Below, in pieces: positions 14,067-20,674 of a stretch of 44,230 nt of DNA. The DNA lies in the IMG/VR virus record IMGVR_UViG_3300008266_000544, positions 1 through 44,230 of that record; one strand, given 5' to 3'. Numbering within the stretch: position 1 is the stretch's first letter; every line of letters starts with the position of its first letter. The notes under the pieces are model-generated. The model saw only the letters and a program-made list of their open reading frames with translations. It was not told the DNA's origin and made no database searches. Made by a program: the position numbers and the translations under genes. The DNA is from a virus.

Positions 14067-14386
14067 GAGTTATATTAGATAAGCTATCAAATAAAAACCG
14101 TTACCGCATCCTAGTGGATGTGTTTTGTGGTTGTTCATTTGTCGGATAATAGTTCATCTGAATTAGATTACACCTTTTATTGAAGGTTTTCTATTTTTTT
14201 TTGATTTAAAAATTGGGTGTCCTGTCATGATCGGCATTGTGAACGCTCAAGCTTTGCCAGAAGTTTACGATCTTCTGTGAGGGAGCTATCTTTGTGTTTT
14301 CATCCGCAGAACATTTAAAAGAGTGAGGTGTAGTAACCTCGACGATGCGCACTACTGTAGTCGCCCTGTCATGAAACAGACTCTGC
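14036..14386 (-). ncRNA. Candidate structured non-coding RNA
   Basis: A consensus promoter (14392-14420) and an intrinsic terminator (14036-14066) delimit a transcript of about 350 nt with no convincing gene. It contains short hairpins: ACTAC-A-GTAGT, GAGG...CCTC, CAGAAG-N8-CTTCTG and CATCC...GGATG. The 10-mer TCATGACAGG occurs twice. A 60-codon TTG-started frame (14388-14206) overlaps the promoter edge and is weak. It could instead be a long leader for the tRNA genes with partial termination. Confidence 0.45.
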
Positions 14387-14391
14387 AAGAG

Positions 14392-14420
14392 ATTGTAATC
14401 TATTGTTGGTAGTTTGTCAA
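14392..14420 (-). promoter_or_regulatory. sigma70-like promoter for the ncRNA/tRNA unit
   Basis: TTGACA (14420-14415), 17 nt, TACAAT (14397-14392). One of the closest matches to consensus in the window. It reads towards the tRNA cluster. Confidence 0.75.
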
Positions 14421-14427
14421 GAACTTT

Positions 14428-15114
14428 TTACAGAATAATTTCCGCAATTTCATTAATGTTAAGAATACGGCTAATGCAATGTCCTTGAACTGCTGCCTGA
14501 CTTACATGAAAATGACCGCACCAGTGTTGGTCTGGTTGAGTTAGTTCAATCAAGCGATTCATTGCCGATCTTTCTTCACAGCATTCTGCCCACAAACTAG
14601 CATCACGCTCAGTATACCACGCAATTCCATTTTTGTCGAATGGACCAACCCAATTCGGAGCCGTATGAGAGATAAGAACATCACACTTTTCTGCGCGAGA
14701 CTCATCCAAAACAAAAACTTCGTCTTTCCACCAAGATTTATTCGGTGTGCGCATGATACGATCAATGCTAATCGCTCCACCAACGAATAAAAACTTTTTG
14801 CCATTGATTAGCATCTGTGAGTAATCAGGAAGAAGAACAATATTAGAGTATTCATACTTGCCCGAAAAGTATTGTGGATCATCGTGATTTCCTCTGATGC
14901 AAAACATTCTAACATTTCTTTCTGCCAGCTCATGGTTGAGCGATTCTAAAATGTCTTCTTGTGTTTCTTTAGGTAGAAAGCCGATGCCTACGTCTCCTAC
15001 GTGTAGGACGACAGCATCACGAATATAATACTCTTGTAGAGTTTCGATGCAAGCTCCCCAATTTCCATGAGTATCGCCCATGGCGATGAGTAAGTTGGTA
15101 GTGATTTCTTTCAT
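14428..15114 (-). CDS. Calcineurin-like metallophosphoesterase
   Basis: 228 residues. The metal-binding motifs appear in order: G-D-T-H-G-N (13-18), G-D-V-G near 40, R-G-N-H-D-D near 74-79, S-H-T-A near 150 and G-H-F-H near 200. This is a full-length binuclear metallophosphatase of the calcineurin superfamily. The substrate cannot be read from sequence; phage members hydrolyse phosphodiesters, nucleotides or phosphoproteins. A second family member is at 35192-35722. Confidence 0.88.
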   Translation of the reverse strand: MKEITTNLLIAMGDTHGNWGACIETLQEYYIRDAVVLHVGDVGIGFLPKETQEDILESLNHELAERNVRMFCIRGNHDDPQYFSGKYEYSNIVLLPDYSQMLINGKKFLFVGGAISIDRIMRTPNKSWWKDEVFVLDESRAEKCDVLISHTAPNWVGPFDKNGIAWYTERDASLWAECCEERSAMNRLIELTQPDQHWCGHFHVSQAAVQGHCISRILNINEIAEIIL

Positions 15115-15118
15115 GTGA

Positions 15119-15448
15119 TTAAATATTTGTCGTGCCAGTTACTTTAGCGATAACAGATTCCGCTTTTTGGGCTGTTGCTTTTTGCGCATTAACCATCGAG
15201 GAAGAAACTTCAAGCTCAATCGCTCGATATGTCCACTGCAATGCTTCTTTCAAAGCTTCGAGCAAATCAGGTGCAGCGACAATAAGATCAGCGTCTGCGT
15301 CCATTTGTTCTTCTAGCTCTTGTTGATTTTCTTCTGTGGCTTCGTCGTAAATAGACAAAGAGCAGATGATGTTGCCATCGCTGTCAGCGATACTGGTAGA
15401 ATCCCAAGAGTGTTCAAATTTTTGCCAAGGAGTAGGAGAATTTTTCAT
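15119..15448 (-). CDS. Conserved phage protein, A-A-P-D-L-L-E-A-L family
   Basis: 109 residues. It has T-P-W near the start, S-I-A-D-S-D-G-N-I-I in the middle, and D-L-I-V-A-A-P-D-L-L-E-A-L-K (about 63-76), the hallmark of a very common phage protein family of unknown function. The promoter is embedded in the previous gene, and the ATG overlaps that gene's stop and lies 9 nt past the -10 box. Confidence 0.8.
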   Translation of the reverse strand: MKNSPTPWQKFEHSWDSTSIADSDGNIICSLSIYDEATEENQQELEEQMDADADLIVAAPDLLEALKEALQWTYRAIELEVSSSMVNAQKATAQKAESVIAKVTGTTNI

Positions 15449-15750
15449 GTCGCAGGAACTGTAATTGTTTTCGGGGGAGTTGTCAAGGCAATTTCACACA
15501 ATTCGTCAAATTTTTTCAAAGCGTCAGCTTCGATTGTGTATGTCCATCCTTTTGATCCCCAAGATTCATCGCTAGGAGCAAATTCTGCTGGAGGAATTAC
15601 GTTGCCCATGATTTCGCGCCCATTGTGTGATTGAATGGTAATTACTTCGTAGCTGTTGTATTTCTTTTCTTGGAAAATTCCTACGCTGCCTGATCTTTTA
15701 ATCAATAAAAAATCATTGCCGTGTTTTCGATATTGTGTTAGCTGTTTCAT
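15445..15750 (-). CDS. Hypothetical protein
   Basis: 101 residues starting M-K-Q-L-T-Q-Y-R-K-H-G. Its last codons (T-T-P-P-K-T-I-T-V-P-A-T) also encode the complete promoter of the next gene. Not recognised. Coupled to its upstream neighbour by an ATGA overlap. Confidence 0.7.
   Translation of the reverse strand: MKQLTQYRKHGNDFLLIKRSGSVGIFQEKKYNSYEVITIQSHNGREIMGNVIPPAEFAPSDESWGSKGWTYTIEADALKKFDELCEIALTTPPKTITVPAT
15458..15486 (-). promoter_or_regulatory. sigma70-like promoter embedded in a coding sequence
   Basis: TTGACA (15486-15481), 17 nt, TACAGT (15463-15458), 9 nt to the ATG. TTG-ACA is read as Leu-Thr in the upstream gene. Confidence 0.7.
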
Positions 15751-15995
15751 TTCATATTTTCCTCCCAGCGAATTATATCTTTTTCAAAAATTGTTTCCAT
15801 TGTTTTCATATGTTCGAGCGTTTCGCGGATTTCTTCTTCACTGATTTGTTCATCATTTTGATTACAAATGCGAAACCGATAGGGACACTCCCTTGCCAAT
15901 TCCATAATAGGCATCAAGTAGCGGCGATAGTCGCCCATTGTCCAAGTTTGCCCTCCATCATCGGAGTATTCGTAATAATAAAATTTATGTTTCAT
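15747..15995 (-). CDS. Hypothetical protein
   Basis: 82 residues: M-K-H-K-F-Y-Y-Y-E-Y-S-D-D-G-G-Q-T-W at the start (strand-rich), then a helical acidic half ending in W-E-E-N-M-K. Two Cys in the middle. No family recognised. Confidence 0.65.
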   Translation of the reverse strand: MKHKFYYYEYSDDGGQTWTMGDYRRYLMPIMELARECPYRFRICNQNDEQISEEEIRETLEHMKTMETIFEKDIIRWEENMK

Positions 15996-16003
15996 TTTGT
16001 TGA

Positions 16004-16132
16004 TTAATTGTCAGAGAAAAGAGCGATGATTATCGCTGTTGCGTATGCCGCCCAAACCAAAAAAAGTTCTGGATTGCGCTTATGAAATTCCCACTCTTCG
16101 CGCAGGTGTTCTTTGTATTCGTGCCAGTTCAT
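16004..16132 (-). CDS. 42-residue membrane peptide
   Basis: From ATG 16132 (ATGA overlap with the upstream gene) to TAA at 16004. The N-terminal half is charged and aromatic, and residues about 22-40 form one hydrophobic helix. It is the last member of a six-gene coupled chain starting at 17792. Confidence 0.6.
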   Translation of the reverse strand: MNWHEYKEHLREEWEFHKRNPELFLVWAAYATAIIIALFSDN

Positions 16133-16362
16133 GCTGTTGGTCTTTCGTAAGGGAAACCGTAAACTTCGCAAAGGTCTTTCCAGTCGCGATCTACGCGCAG
16201 AAATCTTTGTTGTTCGCGGCGATAGTATCGTTCGAATCTTTCTTTGCGAATATCATCGGTAAAAGGATTGAATTTTTCTTCATAAGGCGCGAAATTGTTT
16301 TGGCGCATTGTAGCTATGACTAATTGCAAGTCTTCTTTTTTGCGGAGTTGTGAGGGTTTCAT
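16129..16362 (-). CDS. Small basic hypothetical protein
   Basis: 77 residues, very rich in Arg and Lys (R-Y-Y-R-R-E-Q-Q-R-F-L-R-V), probably nucleic-acid-associated but without a known domain. It starts inside the stop of the YopX-like gene upstream and stops inside the next ATG. Confidence 0.65.
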   Translation of the reverse strand: MKPSQLRKKEDLQLVIATMRQNNFAPYEEKFNPFTDDIRKERFERYYRREQQRFLRVDRDWKDLCEVYGFPYERPTA

Positions 16363-16775
16363 TTTTCTAATAGTTCACTATTTTCAAAGATGTTACCAAT
16401 AACTTCCATATTTTCACTGATTAATGCTCCTTTTCCCCAATTTCTTTCACGCGATCCCATAATTTCCCCGTCTATATGGTATCCAAAACACTCTGTTCCG
16501 CAATAGTTGTCATCAGCAGAAGCGTAGCAATTGCCGAAATTCACGGGATAACATTTATTCTCTTTTAAAATGTTTACAATGTCCCCCTCGTAAATCTCTA
16601 CTCCATTCTTGTCTTTGAGACCAGTATATTGTTGTAGAGTAAACTGCTCTTCCTCTTCTTCTGACAATGGATCACCAGAGCCATGAATAACAGAAAGAAT
16701 GTTACCTGCTACAATATCATAGTTATACTCTTTTTCTGTGGCATCCCATACACGAAATTTGATTTCTCTTTTCAT
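16359..16775 (-). CDS. YopX-family protein
   Basis: 138 residues from the ATG at 16775. It has the family plan: M-K-R-E-I-K-F-R-V-W-D at the start, Q-Y-T-G-L-K-D-K-N-G-V-E-I-Y-E-G-D-I-V in the middle and I-G-N-I-F-E-N-S-E-L-L at the end. YopX proteins are common in phages and their role is not established. It is one of three paralogues in the operon, with a longer central insert than the other two. Confidence 0.88.
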   Translation of the reverse strand: MKREIKFRVWDATEKEYNYDIVAGNILSVIHGSGDPLSEEEEEQFTLQQYTGLKDKNGVEIYEGDIVNILKENKCYPVNFGNCYASADDNYCGTECFGYHIDGEIMGSRERNWGKGALISENMEVIGNIFENSELLEK

Positions 16776-17038
16776 ATTAGTTCGTAAGTTTCCCATTCAA
16801 TAAGTCCTTTAGGATGGAAATTGCATCCACCGCAACCTCCATCCCTACCATTACAAATAATACATTTTTTACTTTGTTTTTGTTTATTTAACGAAGCAAC
16901 AATTCCCTTTCCCCCACACTTGCTGCACTTTTCCGTTGAATAATGTCCGCAGAAATATTCAACATCCCCTTCTCCTTCACAGCTAGGGCAAACCAAAGCT
17001 CCGTGAGATTTTATTAATTGTTTTATCTCGTTTGTCAT
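16772..17038 (-). CDS. DnaJ-type zinc-finger protein
   Basis: 88 residues. Pairs C-P-S-C-E-G-E-G (17-24), C-S-K-C-G-G-K-G and C-I-I-C-N-G-R-D-G-G-C-G-G-C follow the C-x-x-C-x-G-x-G style of DnaJ cysteine-rich domains, so it should bind two zinc ions. There is no J domain. It is inserted between two YopX paralogues with ATGA overlaps on both sides, which suggests co-production. Confidence 0.75.
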   Translation of the reverse strand: MTNEIKQLIKSHGALVCPSCEGEGDVEYFCGHYSTEKCSKCGGKGIVASLNKQKQSKKCIICNGRDGGCGGCNFHPKGLIEWETYELI

Positions 17039-17418
17039 ATATTTAATAGTTCGGGATTTTCAAATACATTTCCGACGACTTCAATATTGTCACCGCACCA
17101 TACACCTCTAATATCATTTTTGTTAATCCAAGTTAAGAAACTTCCTTCATCAAAAATTACTTTTCCAGTAAAGTTCTCATTTTCAAATTCCTCACTGTAG
17201 GCTTTAACAATATCCCCTTCAAAGATCTCGACTCCATTCTTGTCTTTACAACCAGTATAATTTTCTTTTACGAAACGTTCAGTTCCGCATATCTTTATAA
17301 TATCCAAATTCAAAACTACCGATACGATTCCATCCTGTTTGACAAGATGATGAACACATGGAGTATTGTAGGTTTTTAACTCTTTGTCCCATACACGGAA
17401 TTTGATTTCTCTATTCAT
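17035..17418 (-). CDS. YopX-family protein
   Basis: 127 residues. Starts M-N-R-E-I-K-F-R-V-W-D-K-E-L-K, has Y-T-G-C-K-D-K-N-G-V-E-I-F-E-G-D-I-V and ends V-G-N-V-F-E-N-P-E-L-L. It shares V-H-H-L with the adjacent paralogue (17415-17792), so the two arose by tandem duplication. Function unknown. Confidence 0.88.
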   Translation of the reverse strand: MNREIKFRVWDKELKTYNTPCVHHLVKQDGIVSVVLNLDIIKICGTERFVKENYTGCKDKNGVEIFEGDIVKAYSEEFENENFTGKVIFDEGSFLTWINKNDIRGVWCGDNIEVVGNVFENPELLNI

Positions 17419-17792
17419 TTTTCTAACAGTTCAGGGTTCTCAAAGATATTGCCGATAATCTCCCTATCTTTCACATCAATCAACCAACATCCCCTACCAC
17501 CATAAGAATCAAGCACGAACCTCGCGTCATCTTCATCCCACACAACTTCAAACAAATCTTCTTGTTCTGTGGAGCCAAATGCGATAATATCTCCCTCGTA
17601 AATTTCTTTTCCGTTTTTGTCTTTTAAGCCAGTGTATTGTTGAATGATAAATCTATCATTTCCAGAGATTTTTTGAACATCCATATTCAGAACAATAGAC
17701 ACTATACCATCATTTTTAAGTAAATGATGGACATTGGGTGAATCGTATCGTTTCAGTTCTTTATCCCAAATGCGGAATTTAATTTCTCTCAT
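17415..17792 (-). CDS. YopX-family protein
   Basis: 125 residues from the ATG at 17792; the longer frame to 17861 runs into the previous gene. Carries M-R-E-I-K-F-R-I-W-D, Y-T-G-L-K-D-K-N-G-K-E-I-Y-E-G-D-I-I and I-G-N-I-F-E-N-P-E-L-L. Lead gene of the coupled chain. Confidence 0.88.
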   Translation of the reverse strand: MREIKFRIWDKELKRYDSPNVHHLLKNDGIVSIVLNMDVQKISGNDRFIIQQYTGLKDKNGKEIYEGDIIAFGSTEQEDLFEVVWDEDDARFVLDSYGGRGCWLIDVKDREIIGNIFENPELLEK

Positions 17793-17796
17793 ATTA

Positions 17797-18273
17797 TTAG
17801 TTATGTTTATCGCAGCGTGTTTTCCACCATCCTGTGCTGTGCAGCTTACCATCTTTACCACAGACTTCGCAGACTGTCAAGGATTTTTCTTCCCATTTGC
17901 GACAAATATTGTAATACTCGTCACGATAGATTTCCCATGCACCCTCACTCTTTTCAAGATCACCTTGGGGAGTGAATTGACCGAATTTTTCTTTGATGAT
18001 ACAGCCTTTGTATTGGAAGGTGTGACCTTCTGCGACAGCTTTGTCAGCGAGAGCTTGCATATCTTCACAAAAGCCGATTACAATATCTTTCCAACCAATA
18101 CCATGTTCAAAACCATAGCGCAGATTGACTAATTGATCTTGTGTGATTCCTTCTGTTTTGTAGAAGTCGTCATAAACTCCTTGAACATATTTTGATGGTT
18201 CAAGAAATATTTTGGGAAATTGTTCGACGACTGGTAGCCAGCCTCCTTTTAAGTGTTCTTTTAGAAATTCCAT
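17797..18273 (-). CDS. Conserved phage protein with C-terminal Cys/His motif
   Basis: 158 residues from the ATG at 18273 (M-E-F-L-K-E-H-L); the longer frame overlaps the next membrane gene. The C-terminus has C-E-V-C-G-K-D-G-K-L-H...G-W-W-K-T-R-C-D-K-H, a likely zinc-binding module. The family is recurrent in phages, without known function. Confidence 0.7.
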   Translation of the reverse strand: MEFLKEHLKGGWLPVVEQFPKIFLEPSKYVQGVYDDFYKTEGITQDQLVNLRYGFEHGIGWKDIVIGFCEDMQALADKAVAEGHTFQYKGCIIKEKFGQFTPQGDLEKSEGAWEIYRDEYYNICRKWEEKSLTVCEVCGKDGKLHSTGWWKTRCDKHN

Positions 18274-18287
18274 ATTTTTTATTGTTT

Positions 18288-18467
18288 TTATTTTATCAAA
18301 AGAGCCAAAATTGCCATAGTAATCAAAAAAGCAAAAACCAGTGAAGCGGGAATCCAAAGAGGACTAAACACCCAAAACCATGACCAGCTAATTTGTCCTG
18401 TTAATTTAAGCGCAATGAATACGCCTGTCAAGAAATAAAAGAGTCTTCCGTGTTTAATTTCTTCCAT
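18288..18467 (-). CDS. Small membrane protein
   Basis: 59 residues from ATG 18467 to TAA at 18288. A charged N-terminus (M-E-E-I-K-H-G-R) precedes two closely spaced hydrophobic helices, with a W-S-W-F-W-V-F motif between them. A membrane hairpin of unknown role, possibly holin-like in size but not near the lysis genes. Confidence 0.65.
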   Translation of the reverse strand: MEEIKHGRLFYFLTGVFIALKLTGQISWSWFWVFSPLWIPASLVFAFLITMAILALLIK

Positions 18468-18471
18468 ATTT

Positions 18472-18717
18472 TTATTGTTTTTTATTGCATGTGCGCCATG
18501 CTTCGTTTATTTGTTTTTGTTGTTCTTCTTGTTGTTTTTGTCGCCACTCGCAGTGAGCTTCGAAGCCGTCTTGGACGCATTCAAATTGGCTAGCAGCATT
18601 TGCTAGCATCGCATAAACTTCGTTAAGTGTCAGCGCATTCAGGTCGGAGCATGTCCATGAGTAGCCGCGAATATATTCTACTAATTGTTCGAAGTTGTAT
18701 GTTTTGTGCGTTTTCAT
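18472..18717 (-). CDS. Hypothetical protein
   Basis: 81 residues, with R-G-Y-S-W-T-C-S-D-L-N-A-L-T-L-N-E-V-Y-A in the first half and a Gln-rich helical C-terminus. No known domain. It lies directly downstream of attC-like site A, so it could belong to the cassette segment, though no site closes it on the far side. Confidence 0.65.
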   Translation of the reverse strand: MKTHKTYNFEQLVEYIRGYSWTCSDLNALTLNEVYAMLANAASQFECVQDGFEAHCEWRQKQQEEQQKQINEAWRTCNKKQ

Positions 18718-18727
18718 ATTGTTGCAA

Positions 18728-18785
18728 ATTGAACAGGTCGATACAGAAGACGGCTATTGCCGCTCCTGATCTTGGTTGTTAGCAA
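18728..18785 (-). other. attC-like site A
   Basis: On the plus strand ATTGAAC (18728-18734) and GTTAGCAA (18778-18785) bracket an imperfect hairpin: GATACAGAAGACGGC, TATT loop, GCCGCTCCTGATC, with A18743 and A18750 left unpaired. End boxes ending in AAC and beginning with GTT, plus unpaired bases on one arm, are how integron attC sites are built. The gene 18779-18949 stops inside its GCTAAC box. Confidence 0.5.
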
Positions 18786-18949
18786 TCACGCAATTCGCGC
18801 CCTTCCGTGGTTAGCATCGCAGCGGCAATTCGCAGGAGCGTTGATGAGTCCACCCCCGAACTTGGCGCATAAAAATGCACGGATTCTATCCCATCTCCCG
18901 CTATTGCGTGAGCGGCTTTAGTAAATTTTTCTAGCTCTGGATCGTTCAT
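18779..18949 (-). CDS. Small protein in a cassette-like unit
   Basis: 56 residues from ATG 18949, starting M-N-D-P-E-L-E-K-F-T-K-A, ending L-R-D-C. GC-rich compared with most of the window. The start is 10 nt from the predicted recombination point of site B, and its TAA is within GC-TAA-C of site A, so gene plus site A would make a 226-nt cassette (18734-18959). Function unknown. Confidence 0.6.
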   Translation of the reverse strand: MNDPELEKFTKAAHAIAGDGIESVHFYAPSSGVDSSTLLRIAAAMLTTEGRELRDC

Positions 18950-18952
18950 GAA

Positions 18953-19042
18953 TTGCTAACAAGTCAGTGGAGGGAATCGCCGTTCCGCTCCTGTTTGTTT
19001 TCGTGCTGCGAGGGCGGCGATCCCTCACTTGTGGCGTTATCG
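18953..19042 (-). other. attC-like site B
   Basis: TTGCTAAC (18953-18960) and GTTATCG (19036-19042) enclose arms 18966-18982 and 19015-19030 that pair over about 15 bp (AGTG(G)AGGGA(A)TCGCCG with its complement), leaving two bases unpaired on one side. The TTGCTAAC end is the exact reverse complement of GTTAGCAA in site A, as expected when one cassette separates two sites. Confidence 0.5.
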
Positions 19043-19067
19043 GTGTGTCTGTGCCTCTCTTGCGTGT

Positions 19068-19316
19068 TCATGGTGTTGGTTCTAATAATTTACGCGCCTT
19101 GTTTGTTGTTCCTAATCCAGCAATAGTGCCGCCATTTTCAAAGTGCGCATCAAGCAAATCAGCGAGATGACGCAATTCTTTTTTCAGCTTCTCGCATTCC
19201 TCGCACTTCTCGCGGTATGCGGCGGCTAATACTGGTAATGCCGAAGTTGGCGCGTATGTGCTGACAGTGTCTGCCCATTGCAACGCCGCCTCGATCTGTT
19301 CTTGTGTTGGTTTCAT
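19068..19316 (-). CDS. Conserved phage/environmental small protein
   Basis: 82 residues, starting M-K-P-T-Q-E-Q-I-E-A-A-L-Q-W-A-D, a familiar N-terminus among short phage proteins of unknown function. The middle is helical with C-E-E-C. GC-rich. It overlaps the upstream zinc-finger gene by ATGA and is followed by attC-like site B. Confidence 0.7.
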   Translation of the reverse strand: MKPTQEQIEAALQWADTVSTYAPTSALPVLAAAYREKCEECEKLKKELRHLADLLDAHFENGGTIAGLGTTNKARKLLEPTP

Positions 19317-19699
19317 AGCTTAAAATTCAGTATCCCGTTAGGTTTGCAAAAAGGGTGTTCTTCAGAAGCCCCACTGTTCACCCAGTGGATGAATCGGCTA
19401 TTTGGCACTGTATAGCACCATTGGCATTGCTCCATCGTCGGTTGTCCTTCGGAGTCTGGAACCATATACCATCCCACGTTGTCGCAGTTCGGGCAGTTCT
19501 CGATTTCTAGCGTTCCAGACCCTTTACAGGCTGGACACATTACGTCAATCCCCGCGCCCCACGGTGTCACGCCGCCGCTATCTACCGCGCCCGTGCCGTC
19601 ACAGTGGTAACAAGAAGCCGAACAAGGCATACCATCCAACCCCTCTCCACGGGGTTCTTCAATGGTGTCTGGCTTCGATTGTGTTTGATTTTGGCTCAT
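19313..19699 (-). CDS. Zinc-ribbon-like protein
   Basis: 128 residues from the ATG at 19699. Contains C-Y-H-C-D-G-T-G, C-P-A-C-K-G-S-G, C-P-N-C-D-N-V-G and C-Q-W-C, four C-x-x-C pairs that should make two zinc sites of the DnaJ type. The sequence is clearly GC-rich relative to the genome. Possibly a partner or chaperone-like module; no J domain is present. It lacks a boundary site before 19316, so it and the next gene would move together. Confidence 0.7.
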   Translation of the reverse strand: MSQNQTQSKPDTIEEPRGEGLDGMPCSASCYHCDGTGAVDSGGVTPWGAGIDVMCPACKGSGTLEIENCPNCDNVGWYMVPDSEGQPTMEQCQWCYTVPNSRFIHWVNSGASEEHPFCKPNGILNFKL

Positions 19700-19743
19700 A
19701 GATTTAGGGCTTCGATTCGGGGTGGATGGACTCAGCGTTAGCC
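19700..19743 (-). other. Truncated attC-like site D
   Basis: Minus strand GGCTAAC (19743-19737) holds the TAA stop of gene 19738-19935 and is the reverse complement of the GTTAGCC end of site C. No matching GTT end or second arm is seen before the next gene, so the site appears truncated. Confidence 0.35.
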
Positions 19744-19935
19744 AATACAAATTTGATTTGCTGCGGCGTTTAACTCCATCCACGCAAGCAAGTCACCATC
19801 AGAAGGATCATCCCTGTATTCGGGGTATTTTTCCACCAGCGTTTTAGATGCGCTCCACAAGCGGATCACCTTTTCGCAAAAGGCATCTGGATCGTTGCCC
19901 ATTTCTTCCATTATTTGTTCGTGTATCTTTGTCAT
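19738..19935 (-). CDS. Small protein in a cassette-like unit
   Basis: 65 residues starting M-T-K-I-H-E-Q-I-M-E-E-M-G-N-D and ending N-Q-I-C-I-G. Helical and acidic, no known family. Its TAA is in GGC-TAA-C, the same arrangement as the gene ending at 18779, and its start lies about 20 nt from the GTTAGCC end of site C. Confidence 0.6.
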   Translation of the reverse strand: MTKIHEQIMEEMGNDPDAFCEKVIRLWSASKTLVEKYPEYRDDPSDGDLLAWMELNAAANQICIG

Positions 19936-19951
19936 AATCGTAAAATCAAGA

Positions 19952-20015
19952 GGCTAACAAGACGGTCGAGGCAACGGTCGGGTCGGTGTGTGTCGGATTT
20001 TCCATGTGGTTAGAG
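19952..20015 (-). other. Degenerate attC-like site C
   Basis: GGCTAAC (19952-19958) and GTTAGAG (20009-20015) are 50 nt apart in a GC-rich gap between genes. The end boxes fit, but I find no strong stem between them. Support comes mainly from the reverse-complement match of its GTTAGCC end with GGCTAAC at 19737-19743. Confidence 0.35.
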
Positions 20016-20022
20016 AGTTGCT

Positions 20023-20265
20023 TCATAGTTTTGATTGTTGAGGAGCTTTGTGTCGGCGCGGGGCCAGATCTATGGCGTTTGGCAGAAGAAATTCACTATG
20101 CTCGTAGAATACCCTACCACCATCTATCGGTTCGCATAACCATCCATCTCCTAGCTGACGCTCAATGAGCTTTACAGTTCGCTTTGATCTTTCGTGCCAT
20201 GCTGTCATGCCTAAGCTAAAGCCTTTAGGCATTCTTACCATCGAATCGTCAACTCCATTTTTCAT
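20023..20265 (-). CDS. Hypothetical protein
   Basis: 80 residues from the ATG at 20265 (ATGA overlap); an ATG at 20277 is also in frame. The first half has L-G-M-T-A-W-H-E-R-S-K-R-T-V-K and the C-terminus is basic (R-R-H-K-A-P-Q-Q-S-K). A small nucleic-acid-binding role is possible. Not recognised. Confidence 0.65.
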   Translation of the reverse strand: MKNGVDDSMVRMPKGFSLGMTAWHERSKRTVKLIERQLGDGWLCEPIDGGRVFYEHSEFLLPNAIDLAPRRHKAPQQSKL

Positions 20266-20627
20266 GCTTTGCGCCATCTTGAGGATTTTTTAATGTCAGT
20301 ATTCTCGATGAAGAAATCATCGCCTTCGAAAATCAAATGACCGTCACCATCCCAAGCCCATGCGACTTTGAGATTTGTTTCTGAATCAATAAAACAATGA
20401 ATACTTTCTCTTTCTTCGTCGGTGCATTCTTCGATGTATAAATGTTCTCCCAACAACATAGGAGCATATTTATCAAACCCTTCGGGAAACGGAACGAATG
20501 AATCGCGCAGTTTGAAGTTCGAATAGCAGCCTCTACCCTCTCCAGGAAAGGCGTATTCCAAAAGAGATTCTCCCAAAGTGTATTCGTCTTCTTTGGCAAA
20601 TTGTAAAATGTAATCGTCAAGTTTCAT
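20262..20627 (-). CDS. Acidic hypothetical protein
   Basis: 121 residues, strongly acidic, with W-A-W-D-G-D-G-H-L-I-F-E-G-D-D near the C-terminus. No catalytic motif is recognised. The promoter at 20639-20667 leaves 11 nt before the ATG. Confidence 0.7.
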   Translation of the reverse strand: MKLDDYILQFAKEDEYTLGESLLEYAFPGEGRGCYSNFKLRDSFVPFPEGFDKYAPMLLGEHLYIEECTDEERESIHCFIDSETNLKVAWAWDGDGHLIFEGDDFFIENTDIKKSSRWRKA

Positions 20628-20638
20628 CGCTGCGGAGG

Positions 20639-20667
20639 AATATATGGTATTTTGTGGGCGTTGTCAA
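20639..20667 (-). promoter_or_regulatory. sigma70-like promoter
   Basis: TTGACA (20667-20662), 17 nt, TATATT (20644-20639), 11 nt to the ATG. Confidence 0.7.
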
Positions 20668-20674
20668 GATATTT

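Noticed and set aside
14206-14388. 60-codon minus-strand frame in the ncRNA region
   Set aside because: TTG start at the predicted RNA 5' end and no recognisable family; kept as a caveat in the ncRNA entry.
18840-18855. GTTGATGAGTCC resembling a hammerhead core
   Set aside because: The CUGAUGA core is not intact and the sequence is inside a coding frame.
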